A stretch of 64,000 nucleotides of DNA from Flavobacteriales bacterium (GTDB lineage Bacteria > Bacteroidota > Bacteroidia > Flavobacteriales_D > Crocinitomicaceae), in the NCBI GenBank assembly GCA_947497485.1, contig CANMHB010000007.1:62001-126000 (forward strand). The letters are read 5' to 3'. Positions 1 to 8,025 of the stretch are shown here, one piece after another; position 1 is the first letter of the stretch; the number at the start of each line of letters is the position of its first letter. The notes beneath the pieces were generated by a model. It worked only from the letters and a program-made list of their open reading frames with translations, was not told the DNA's origin and did no database searches. The translations under genes and the position numbers were made by a program.

Positions 1-1
1 T

Positions 2-2221
2 TCCTATATTTTCATTGCACAACAAGGCGATGGAGGTAAACCTAAGGGAAATAAATTAGCTGATGTTAAAACTTTAAACACAATTCTTTTTCAAGAACCT
101 AATATTTCTGTGTTAAGAGCAGAAGATGAAATAAATGATAAACTTGGAAACGGACCATGGCGCTTTGGATTCAATAACACAACCAATTTAAACACCGAAA
201 ACGCAGGTTTATGGAAAACACTTCCAAATGGAGATCAAATTTGGTTTCTTGCGGTAGAATGTACAAATGCACTGAGTGTAAACCTGACTTTTTCCGAGAC
301 AAATATTCCGGAGGGTAATGAGCTTTATGTTTACAATCCAAAAAAGGATTTTATTCTTGGTAAATTTTCAAGACATCACCTTTATGAAGGGCAGCTTGGG
401 ACAGAATTAGTCCCTGGTTCAAAAGTTATTATTGAATATTATGTCCCAAAAAACAACGATAAAGGCTTTGTTAAAATAGCTACCGTTACTCATGGATATC
501 GAACACCAATCGAGTTTCAGGAAAAAGCGTTTGGTAGTTCTGGTTCATGCAATCGAAACGTAAATTGTCCAGAGGGTGCCGCATGGGCAAATGAACGAAA
601 TAGTGTTGTGATGCTTGTTTCTGGAAGTAATGGCTTTTGCACAGGGGCATTGGTAAACAACGTTCTAAATGATGGCAAACCATACGTTTTAACTGCTGAC
701 CATTGTTACAGCAATCCTGCAAATTGGATCTTTCGTTTTAAATGGCAAGCGGCCGATTGTAATAATCCTTCCTCTTCTCCTACTTTTGAATCCCTTTCAG
801 GCGGGGTTTTAAGAGCTAGAGGAACTGCCTCCGACTTTTGTTTGGTTGAAATAACAGGAGGACTTGTCAATGGAACTGTTCCTAGCGTTTGTTCACCTTA
901 TTTCAGTGGATGGGATAATTCAGGAAGCACGCCACTATCTGGAGTAGGTATTCATCACCCTGCTGGAGACATTAAAAAGATATCTTTTGAAAATCAAACG
1001 CTTATTTCCACATCTTTTGGTTCATCACCGGCAAACAGTCATTGGGGAGTAACAGGATGGGATTCTGGTGTCACTGAAGGGGGATCGTCAGGATCTCCGT
1101 TGTATGACCAAAATCATAGAATTATTGGTCAATTACATGGAGGAGCTTCGGCTTGTGGAGCACCTGTTTTATCAGATGAATATGGTAAATTTAGCGTGTC
1201 TTGGAATCCAAGTGGTAGTGCTAATTCGGGGCAGTTAAAATTTTGGTTAGACCCAAACAATTCTGGGGCTCCTTTTGTAGATGGATATGATCCTTCTGGT
1301 GCTGTTCCTGCGCAAATAGATGCTGGAATTACCAATCCGCAAGGGGTGAGTGGTCGCTTATGCTCAGGAGATGTAAATCCTTCTGTTACCATTACAAATT
1401 CTGGTGCTCAAACATTGACCGCTGCAGATATATTATATTCCTTTGATGGAGGGGCTACTCAAACGTTTAATTGGACTGGATCATTGCCTCAATGGCAAAC
1501 AGCTACAGTTACTTTGCCGACAAGTGTTTTGAATGATGGCAATCATACGTTCACGGCATCCGTATCTAATCCAAATGCTTCGGTAGATGAAAACTTAAAT
1601 AATAATAGCACAAATGGATCGTTTTCGGTTGTTACCAATGGCGCCGATATTAATCTAAATCTAGTTCTTGATTGCTATGGATCAGAGGTTACTTGGGAAC
1701 TACAAGACTCAACGAATAATGCCATTTATTTCTCGACAGGGTATTCAGACAATTCTCCTGGTTTGGTTCAAGAGGCTTGGTGTTTAAATCCTGGCTGCTA
1801 TAACTTTTTTATTATGGATAGTTATGGAGATGGATTGACTGGGGACCCAAGTTGTTCTCCTGACGGAAGTCTTCAGATAACTCAAGGTAATGATTCCTTA
1901 ACGGGGATTTCGCAAGCTGATGCAAACTACGGTTCTCAAACGCAGCTCTCTTTTTGTGTTCAGCAAAGTTCGGTTGTTGAACAAGAATTAATGGGAGTCT
2001 CTATTTTTCCGAACCCTGCAAAAGAAAGTGTTACTATTTCTTTGAAAAAAATACAAGATGTTCACATAGAGTTAGTAAGTCTTTATGGCCAAGTGTTGAT
2101 TTCGGAAAATGTAATTTCTCAACAAATCGTTCTGCTAACCGAATCGATTTCAGCAGGAACCTATTTTATCCGATTAGAAATTGACGGTAAAACAGCACTG
2201 AAAAAGTTGATAATAAATTAA
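2..2221 (+). CDS. Secreted trypsin-like serine protease (lysyl endopeptidase type) with T9SS sorting domain, 5' partial
   Basis: The frame is open to the left edge, so the start and most of the signal peptide lie outside the window; the first visible codons (SYIFIAQ) look like a signal-peptide end. It is a chymotrypsin-fold protease: His in TADHC (codon 701-703), Asp in SDFCLVE (833-835) and Ser in GSSGSP (1088-1090). The segment HHPAGDIKKIS resembles Achromobacter lysyl endopeptidase, so Lys-specific cleavage is plausible but not shown. After the protease come a CARDB-like segment (about 1310-1650), a module with the core DSYGDG (about 1660-1960), and a C-terminal domain starting at IFPNP and ending KKLIIN, typical of type A T9SS sorting. 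Expected location is the cell surface or outside the cell. The next gene follows 6 bases later. Confidence 0.88.
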   Translation, partial: SYIFIAQQGDGGKPKGNKLADVKTLNTILFQEPNISVLRAEDEINDKLGNGPWRFGFNNTTNLNTENAGLWKTLPNGDQIWFLAVECTNALSVNLTFSETNIPEGNELYVYNPKKDFILGKFSRHHLYEGQLGTELVPGSKVIIEYYVPKNNDKGFVKIATVTHGYRTPIEFQEKAFGSSGSCNRNVNCPEGAAWANERNSVVMLVSGSNGFCTGALVNNVLNDGKPYVLTADHCYSNPANWIFRFKWQAADCNNPSSSPTFESLSGGVLRARGTASDFCLVEITGGLVNGTVPSVCSPYFSGWDNSGSTPLSGVGIHHPAGDIKKISFENQTLISTSFGSSPANSHWGVTGWDSGVTEGGSSGSPLYDQNHRIIGQLHGGASACGAPVLSDEYGKFSVSWNPSGSANSGQLKFWLDPNNSGAPFVDGYDPSGAVPAQIDAGITNPQGVSGRLCSGDVNPSVTITNSGAQTLTAADILYSFDGGATQTFNWTGSLPQWQTATVTLPTSVLNDGNHTFTASVSNPNASVDENLNNNSTNGSFSVVTNGADINLNLVLDCYGSEVTWELQDSTNNAIYFSTGYSDNSPGLVQEAWCLNPGCYNFFIMDSYGDGLTGDPSCSPDGSLQITQGNDSLTGISQADANYGSQTQLSFCVQQSSVVEQELMGVSIFPNPAKESVTISLKKIQDVHIELVSLYGQVLISENVISQQIVLLTESISAGTYFIRLEIDGKTALKKLIIN

Positions 2222-2227
2222 TAATAA

Positions 2228-3352
2228 GTGGCCGGAATATACGTTCACATTCCGTTTTGTCGAAAGCGCTGCACCTATTGTGATTTTCATTTTTCAACAA
2301 CTTTTTCTCGTTACAGAGATGATTTAATTTCGGCAATCGTTCGCGAGGTTAAACTTCGAAAGAATGAAATCTTAGAGCCCATTGAAACCATCTATTTTGG
2401 AGGAGGGACACCCAGTGTTTTATCAGAAAAAGAAATTAGAAAACTTGTTGGAGTAGTCAATAATTCATTCGAAATTTCTAAACAAGTTGAGTTTACATTT
2501 GAGGTTAACCCGGAAGATGTCACACGAGAAAACGCTCAAATTTGGAAACAAGCGGGCATTAATCGAATTTCAATTGGTATCCAATCTTTCAAAGAATCAG
2601 ACCTAAAGTGGATGAATCGAGCTCATGAATTGCATCAAAGTTTTGAGGCGGTTGACATACTGAAAAAGAATGGATTTTCAAATATTTCCGCGGATCTAAT
2701 TTATGGTTTGCCTGAGTTAAATTTAAAGGAATGGGAACAACATTTACAGCAAGTTATTGACTTAGATGTCCAACATATTTCAGCCTATTGTTTAACTGTG
2801 GAAAAGCAAACTGCACTGAATCATTTCGTTCGAACGGGAAAATTAAAAACTCCAAGCGAAGAGCTACAATCCGACCAATTTAATTTAATGTTGCGATTTT
2901 TATCTAAAAAAGGGTTTAATCAATACGAAATATCTAATTTTTCAAAACCAGGTTTTGACTCAAAACACAATACATCTTATTGGTTGAATAAACCTTATTT
3001 GGGAGTTGGTCCATCTGCTCATTCATTCGAAGGAAACAAAAGACGATGGAATGTTTCAAACAACACAAAATATTACAAAAGCGTGGGTAAAAATTCGGAC
3101 TGGTTTGAAGAAGAAATCTTATCAGAAACCGATCAATGGAATGAACTTTTTTTAACTGGGCTTAGAACTTGTTGGGGTGTTTCAAAAGACAATATTTCGC
3201 AACTAGGAGACTTTAAATCTGCTGAGCAAGACACCTTAAAAAAACTAATTCAATCTGGTGACTTAATTGAAACAACAGACGCACTTATTCTTTCCGAAAA
3301 AGGCCGCTTGAAAGCTGATGGGATTGCAGTAATGTTTTTTAGAGTTAATTAA
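2228..3352 (+). CDS. hemW: Radical SAM haem chaperone HemW
   Basis: A 374-residue protein of normal HemW length, starting at GTG. The first residues read YVHIPFC, and CRKRCTYC (residues 11-18) is the CxxxCxxC motif binding the [4Fe-4S] cluster for S-adenosylmethionine cleavage; GGGTPS (58-63) and SIGIQSF follow as in the family. The C-terminal part holds the NTSYW...GVGPSAHSF segment characteristic of HemW/HemN-like proteins. Known members bind haem and insert it into respiratory-chain proteins; many databases still call them oxygen-independent coproporphyrinogen III oxidase, an activity HemW generally lacks. GTG is the first start after the protease stop, and the spacing of 6 bases suggests co-transcription or read-through. 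It converges tail to tail with the TonB receptor, with one base between stops. Confidence 0.93.
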   Translation: MAGIYVHIPFCRKRCTYCDFHFSTTFSRYRDDLISAIVREVKLRKNEILEPIETIYFGGGTPSVLSEKEIRKLVGVVNNSFEISKQVEFTFEVNPEDVTRENAQIWKQAGINRISIGIQSFKESDLKWMNRAHELHQSFEAVDILKKNGFSNISADLIYGLPELNLKEWEQHLQQVIDLDVQHISAYCLTVEKQTALNHFVRTGKLKTPSEELQSDQFNLMLRFLSKKGFNQYEISNFSKPGFDSKHNTSYWLNKPYLGVGPSAHSFEGNKRRWNVSNNTKYYKSVGKNSDWFEEEILSETDQWNELFLTGLRTCWGVSKDNISQLGDFKSAEQDTLKKLIQSGDLIETTDALILSEKGRLKADGIAVMFFRVN

Positions 3353-3353
3353 C

Positions 3354-5564
3354 TTAAAACTTTACACCGATTGAGAAATAAAACGTTCTTCCATTAGCTG
3401 GTAATAAACCTGGCCCTGGATATCCTCCTGCTCGTCGCGTCGCGTATCGTTCATTGGTTAAGTTATTAACTCCAGCCTTCACATTGTATTTACCATTGAT
3501 TAAATATGTGCAGGACAAATCCATAACCGTATATCCATCAATCTTTCCAATGGTAGCTTTTGCATTTGGAAGTTCCGTGTTCATTGCATCGGTGAAGACA
3601 GATCCAACTTGATTTAATTGGTAATTAATAGAAAAACGATTGTACTTATAGGTCAATCCAAATCGATTTATGGTTCTAGGGGCATTTTCAACATAATTTC
3701 CTTTATAGTTTTTTGTTAAATCAACTAGTCCCGCAGGATCATCCCAACGCGTGTAACGAGCATCTATATATGCAATATTTGCATAAAGCTTCAAATTTCC
3801 AATCTTCGATTTTTCAGAAAAAATACGCATGACGTCAAGTTCGATAAAAGACTCGATCCCTTGACTTACGGAAGCTCCAATATTTGTTTTTAGGTTTTTT
3901 GAATTAACATTGATTGTTCCAATACGGTTGTTGTAAAACAAGTAAAATGCTCCCACATCGAATGTTAAGAATTCTTTGATAGTACCTCGCCAGCCAAAAT
4001 CAATGTTATACCCATTAGCATCTTTCAGATTTATATCAATCGAATCAGTCGTTGCCGAAGGAGTTAAATCAGAATAAGTTACCGGACGATAAGCCTGACT
4101 AAAATTGGTATATATGTTTGATTTACTAGTAGTAGAAAATTCTGCTCCGACACCTGCTAAAACGATTGTTCTAATTTGGTTTGGAACAGAAATAGCTGAA
4201 CCAACAATCGGTTTATCTATTGTCCCAATAGCACTTGAATTGATATATTCCATTCGTATTCCGGGTGTTATACTCAAACGCTTTGTCAAATGGAATAGAT
4301 TTTCAACAAAAGCAGCACCATTTGTCGTCCCTAATGTCAGTTCTTTTTTATAGTCGAAAGAACCTAAAACGCTGCTATTTTGCGAAACGATTTCTAAATC
4401 GAAGTCACTATTTACAGATCCTATTCCGCCTTGTTTCCGAGAGGTTTTACCGGAATATAGGCGAATCCCAGCTGATAGGGCAGACTTATTTCCAAGTAGT
4501 TTATAAGATTTTAAAAATCGTACTTCTCCGCCAATATTATTGTACCAATCACGATCGACTTGCCGATTATTATAGTAACTCCCTGCTAATGAATCCGCTA
4601 CGAAAATATCTTTTAAGAACCCAACACTATTGCGTTGAGCGTTTGTATAAAATAGTTTTAAGGCAATTTTTGTATTATCATCAACTACGTAATCTAAATG
4701 AAATGCCGCTGTATTCCATGGTGTTCCCATCCAGTTTCTCGCACGTGCTGATTGCTGTGCATTTTCAGAAAACATAGAGTCAGTTAATCCACCTGGTTGC
4801 TGGCTTTTGTAGTCCATGTGCGTATATTCCAACGTTGCATTTAATTTCGGAGAAAACGAATAGGAAAGAGACAAATGCCCAGTCGTAGTTCGGTATTGAC
4901 TATTTTCTCTCCATCCATCAGCACTTCTGTGGTGAAGATAGCCATAGTAAGTAAATTTTTTAATCTTTCCTCCGATTGCATTGAACGCATTGTAAAGACC
5001 GAAATTTCCAATAGTCTGTTGTGATTCAAATGAAAAAGGTTTATTCCCTAAATACTTTTTGGTAACATAATTCATCATTCCCCCGAATTGAGGCCCATAT
5101 TGAAGTGCCCCAGCTCCACGCACGATTTCTATTTTCTCAAGGGCTTCTGTTGGAGGAGTAAAATAAGCCTCGGGGTATCCAAAAACCTCGGATGAAATAT
5201 CACAACCATTCTGACGCATATTAAATTCCCATGATCGATTAGGGCTCAATCCACGTGTGGCAACAGATGTTTGAATTCCGGATCCGTCGCTTTCCCAAAT
5301 AGAAACACCTGGAACTTTCGCCATCAGTTGTCGATAGTTATTGGTAGAAAGATCTGCATCCAATTGGTTTAAGTGAATTATTTCTGATTTTTTTCCTGCA
5401 TAAATATTTGTTCCTTGAATTGGCCCTAAGAAAGTGGGAAGTTTTTCGGTAAAAATCAACTCTTTGTGGTGCTTCATATTTAAAGAGTCTTTTTTCAAGT
5501 CTTGTGCTATTAGGCATTGACTAATAAGACATAAAATTGAAGACAAAACAATAAAATATTTCAT
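3354..5564 (-). CDS. TonB-dependent outer-membrane receptor, FecA-like
   Basis: About 736 residues from the second Met. The reading frame opens 8 codons further upstream, but the signal peptide begins MKYFIVLSSI, so ATG at 5564 is preferred. The plug domain (about residues 60-170) has VPGVSIWESDGSG, TRGLSPNRS and EIVRGAGALQYGPQFGGMMNYVT, closest in style to FecA-type siderophore/ferric citrate receptors. The rest is a 22-strand-type barrel ending in Phe (FSIGVKF), as expected for Bam recognition. There is no N-terminal carboxypeptidase-like domain, SusD partner, or FecI/FecR signalling pair, so it is not a glycan-utilisation SusC. It likely imports an iron chelate using TonB energy; the exact ligand cannot be read from sequence. 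A Fur-family-like palindrome lies 52 bases upstream. Confidence 0.87.
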   Translation of the reverse strand: MKYFIVLSSILCLISQCLIAQDLKKDSLNMKHHKELIFTEKLPTFLGPIQGTNIYAGKKSEIIHLNQLDADLSTNNYRQLMAKVPGVSIWESDGSGIQTSVATRGLSPNRSWEFNMRQNGCDISSEVFGYPEAYFTPPTEALEKIEIVRGAGALQYGPQFGGMMNYVTKKYLGNKPFSFESQQTIGNFGLYNAFNAIGGKIKKFTYYGYLHHRSADGWRENSQYRTTTGHLSLSYSFSPKLNATLEYTHMDYKSQQPGGLTDSMFSENAQQSARARNWMGTPWNTAAFHLDYVVDDNTKIALKLFYTNAQRNSVGFLKDIFVADSLAGSYYNNRQVDRDWYNNIGGEVRFLKSYKLLGNKSALSAGIRLYSGKTSRKQGGIGSVNSDFDLEIVSQNSSVLGSFDYKKELTLGTTNGAAFVENLFHLTKRLSITPGIRMEYINSSAIGTIDKPIVGSAISVPNQIRTIVLAGVGAEFSTTSKSNIYTNFSQAYRPVTYSDLTPSATTDSIDINLKDANGYNIDFGWRGTIKEFLTFDVGAFYLFYNNRIGTINVNSKNLKTNIGASVSQGIESFIELDVMRIFSEKSKIGNLKLYANIAYIDARYTRWDDPAGLVDLTKNYKGNYVENAPRTINRFGLTYKYNRFSINYQLNQVGSVFTDAMNTELPNAKATIGKIDGYTVMDLSCTYLINGKYNVKAGVNNLTNERYATRRAGGYPGPGLLPANGRTFYFSIGVKF

Positions 5565-5616
5565 GATGCAAAGAAACCAATGCTTCAAAAAACAGACAAT
5601 ACCAAAAAAGTGGTAT

Positions 5617-5633
5617 TTTAGAATTATTCTAAA
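5617..5633 (-). promoter_or_regulatory. Fur-family-like operator palindrome
   Basis: A perfect 17-base palindrome: TTTAGAAT, one central T, ATTCTAAA. It ends 52 bases before the likely start of the TonB receptor and lies in the 110-base gap after the SOUL gene. The TTTAGAA-N3-TTCTAAA layout matches the type of site bound by Fur-family regulators (the Irr box of alphaproteobacteria has this form, and 7-1-7 Fur boxes are similar). That it binds Fur here is inference from symmetry and from the iron-receptor context. Confidence 0.5.
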
Positions 5634-5698
5634 TAAGGCCCGAGAATAAAGTAAAAATCAATCGGAGTAACGTTTTGGAATAGTTGAAAGAATTATTT

Positions 5699-6283
5699 TC
5701 ATTTAACCTCAACCGCAATTTCATTTCGCCTTCCAAATACTTCCCATGGGGCGTTGTATCCTAAAAAATTGTAGGAACCAATAGCATCAATCTTGTTATC
5801 TAAAATAAGCTGCTTCAACTTTTCTGTATATTTTTTGATTCTGCGATCAGAAGCAAAACCAGAAAAACGAACAACAGCATACTTTTTAGGTTCAACCTGA
5901 ACAAGCGAAACGCTCGATGAATTTGGAGCAGGAAGTTCAGAAAGTGAATACTTACTCGGCATAACAAATGCCATTTTTGTATCTTCTCCCATTTCCATAA
6001 ACACTGGAGCGGTCATTGCAATTTCTTGTTTTTGCTTGTTGTTTCCAAAAATGTATCCCGCAATCCTTCTGAAACCCATGTTTGCAGATTTTTTATAGGT
6101 GTTTGCTGGCATTGTCGTTTGCGCAACAATCATGGATTCATACTGCCTTATCTCGAAGTTATCGTACTTTTTTAATACTGTATATTTTGGCATTTCGATG
6201 TCACTCGAATAATAAGACATTAAAAGTTGTGATGCGATAAAAAGACCGACAACAGTGGCTAGAATTATATAAACTTTATTCAT
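5699..6283 (-). CDS. SOUL-family haem-binding protein, membrane-anchored
   Basis: A 194-residue protein with one N-terminal hydrophobic segment (about residues 4-24, no clear cleavage site), so probably anchored to the inner membrane or exported. The rest is the SOUL/HBP fold: PKYTVLKKYDNFEIRQYES, GFRRIAGYIFG, IAMTAPVFM, VVRFSGFAS and a C-terminal SYNFLGYNAPWEVFGRRNE segment. SOUL proteins bind haem or other tetrapyrroles; their bacterial role is poorly known. The ATG overlaps the msrA stop by 8 bases, so the two are translated from one message. Adjacency to msrA and a TonB iron receptor fits haem/iron and oxidative-stress handling, but that link is inferred from position only. Confidence 0.85.
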   Translation of the reverse strand: MNKVYIILATVVGLFIASQLLMSYYSSDIEMPKYTVLKKYDNFEIRQYESMIVAQTTMPANTYKKSANMGFRRIAGYIFGNNKQKQEIAMTAPVFMEMGEDTKMAFVMPSKYSLSELPAPNSSSVSLVQVEPKKYAVVRFSGFASDRRIKKYTEKLKQLILDNKIDAIGSYNFLGYNAPWEVFGRRNEIAVEVK

Positions 6284-6878
6284 GGTTATTTTTTAAATAT
6301 TCTTTAGACTTTTTTTTGAATGCTTTAAGCCGAGGAATGCTAACTTGTCTAACGTAAGCATTGTCTGGGTTTCTTTTCTCAAAATCTTGATGATAAGATT
6401 CTGCCTTATAAAATGCAACAAATGGTTCAAGTGTAGTAGTGATTTTCGAAAAAGTCTTTTTCTTTTTCAAATCTTTGATGTAATCCTTCGCTAATTCCAG
6501 CTCATTTTCGTTTGAGTAAAAAATGACTGAACGATACTGAGTGCCTTTATCTGGACCTTGTTGATTCAGCGTGCTCGGATCATGCGAATTAAAAAAAACG
6601 CGCAATAAATCTTTGTAAGAGATAATAGATGGATCGTAAATTACTTTAACTGTTTCGGCGTGCCCAGTTAGTCCGGTACAAACCTCTTCGTAAGTGGGCA
6701 TTTTAGTTGAACCACCAGAATAACCAGAATCTGCCGATTTTACTCCTTTTACAGTTTCAAAGATTGCTTCAACACACCAAAAACAACCACTACCAAAATA
6801 AGCCGCACTCGTTTTTTGTGCCTGAATTTTCGCTGTAAGGGGAAAATAAATAATTAAAGTTAGAAGAAGTTGCTTCAT
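6276..6878 (-). CDS. msrA: Peptide methionine-S-sulfoxide reductase MsrA, exported
   Basis: A 200-residue protein with a signal peptide (MKQLLLTLIIYFPLTAKIQA, residues 1-20), so it works in the periplasm. GCFWC at 31-35 contains the catalytic Cys of MsrA; GYSGG, the CTGLTGHAE stretch, the NSHDPSTLNQQGPDKGTQYRS segment and the YHQDF segment near the C-terminus all match the family. It reduces the S-epimer of methionine sulfoxide in oxidised proteins, with electrons from a thioredoxin-like donor. First gene of a two-gene unit with the SOUL protein (8-base overlap). No MsrB domain is fused and no msrB is seen nearby. Confidence 0.94.
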   Translation of the reverse strand: MKQLLLTLIIYFPLTAKIQAQKTSAAYFGSGCFWCVEAIFETVKGVKSADSGYSGGSTKMPTYEEVCTGLTGHAETVKVIYDPSIISYKDLLRVFFNSHDPSTLNQQGPDKGTQYRSVIFYSNENELELAKDYIKDLKKKKTFSKITTTLEPFVAFYKAESYHQDFEKRNPDNAYVRQVSIPRLKAFKKKSKEYLKNNHE

Positions 6879-6908
6879 TCATTTAAAACAACTTAAAATA
6901 GAAAAAGT

Positions 6909-7013
6909 TTATTCGTGTTCGCGTCGATCGAAAAAGAAAAGAACAACTAGCAAACCTACTAACATTGAAACTGTGATAACCGCTATCCATAGCGTTTGAT
7001 CAGCAAACATCAT
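6909..7013 (-). CDS. Possible 34-residue single-pass membrane protein
   Basis: A short frame with ATG at 7013 (a second ATG follows at 7010) and a TAA stop. Residues 9-28 form one hydrophobic helix (LWIAVITVSMLVGLLVVLFF), preceded by FADQT and followed by a charged tail DRREHE, the profile of a real bitopic small protein with a cytoplasmic positive end. It fills the otherwise empty 289-base gap between msrA and the binding-protein-like gene. I do not recognise a family. Size resembles accessory subunits of respiratory oxidases, but there is no oxidase nearby, so no function is assigned. It could be a chance frame. Confidence 0.4.
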   Translation of the reverse strand: MMFADQTLWIAVITVSMLVGLLVVLFFFDRREHE

Positions 7014-7167
7014 AAGTGTTTTCATGGCTGAAATATTTATAGAATCAAAGTTATGGGGTAACCAGCTGAATTTCAGTAAACAATGAATATTTGTGTCGTT
7101 AGAATGATTAAAACTATCTTTTCAAAAAATAAAACTAGTTGTCTGAAAGCCAATAATTTAAAAAAAA

Positions 7168-8025
7168 CTAGGCAAATAATTTTTCTTCCCAATTTTCAGC
7201 TTGTTCAGAATTAATTAAATTCAATTTTAAAAGATAGTCAATAACGGGTTTAAAACCGACTTCGAATCCCTGATTCTCATAATTCCAATTGGTTTCAATC
7301 AACCAGTTCTGAACTTGGCTTAAGCGGAGGTTATAGCGCCAAGAAATGATTTCGGCAGCCTGGACATTATTTTTCAATTCCAAAGCCCGCTGATTGGCAA
7401 TGGAAGAAATTTTTTGAAGGAGTTCTTTATCCTTATCTAAAACTTCTTCTCGAACTGCGATTACAAAACATGGCCAAGGAGTTACAACTTCATCGATATA
7501 GCGACATTTTTTTTGCTCTGTAAATGGAAAGGTTGTGTATTTTTCCCACAAAAACCCTTGTGCTTGGTCGTTTTGTAGAGCCCACAAGCCACCGTAAACA
7601 TCACCAACCACATTGAATTTCAATTTATTGATATCCCATCCTTCTTGAAACGCCTTTACGTATGCCATTAAATGTGATCCAGAGCCCTCTCTTGAAATGG
7701 CAAATGTTTGACCTTGAAGTTGATCTACTTTTGTAATGTCGGAGTTATATGGCACGTGAATTCCCCAATGCAAGGGGGTTGTAACATATACTGTTAGAAT
7801 TCTTGCGTCTAATCCATCCAAAATGGATTTTGTTATGCCTTCAGTTAGTAAAACGGCAATATCTATGGATCCGGTTTGTAAACCTTTAATCATTTGTCCA
7901 GTTCCTCCGGTCATGTCCGACCAGTGCAACTCTACATCAATATCTTTGAATTTTCCTTCTTCGATTGCAAGTCTCCAAGGAAGGTTAAAATGTTCAGGTA
8001 CCCCTCCAATTTTAAATCGTTTCAT
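7168..8025 (-). CDS. Cytosolic periplasmic-binding-protein-fold protein (NMT1/THI5-like, Ca3427 type)
   Basis: 285 residues from ATG at 8025 (MKRFKIGGVPEHFNLPW). The frame is open for another 32 codons upstream, but that part lies inside the ABC gene and does not look like a family N-terminus. The type II binding-protein fold is suggested by IGGVPEH, the TGGTGQMIKGLQTGSIDIAVL segment, and REGSGSH in the ligand-loop position. There is no signal peptide or lipobox, so it stays in the cytosol, unlike a normal ABC-importer binding protein. It resembles the Ca3427-like proteins found in bacteria and Candida, whose ligand is not settled to my knowledge. Its start overlaps the end of the ABC exporter gene by 14 bases, so the pair is translationally linked; no permease of the NMT1 transport type is nearby. 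Confidence 0.72.
   Translation of the reverse strand: MKRFKIGGVPEHFNLPWRLAIEEGKFKDIDVELHWSDMTGGTGQMIKGLQTGSIDIAVLLTEGITKSILDGLDARILTVYVTTPLHWGIHVPYNSDITKVDQLQGQTFAISREGSGSHLMAYVKAFQEGWDINKLKFNVVGDVYGGLWALQNDQAQGFLWEKYTTFPFTEQKKCRYIDEVVTPWPCFVIAVREEVLDKDKELLQKISSIANQRALELKNNVQAAEIISWRYNLRLSQVQNWLIETNWNYENQGFEVGFKPVIDYLLKLNLINSEQAENWEEKLFA

Noticed and set aside
4265..4777. A 170-codon plus-strand frame within the TonB receptor
   Set aside because: It is antisense to strong barrel-coding sequence, has no domain, and reads as the mirror of coding bias.
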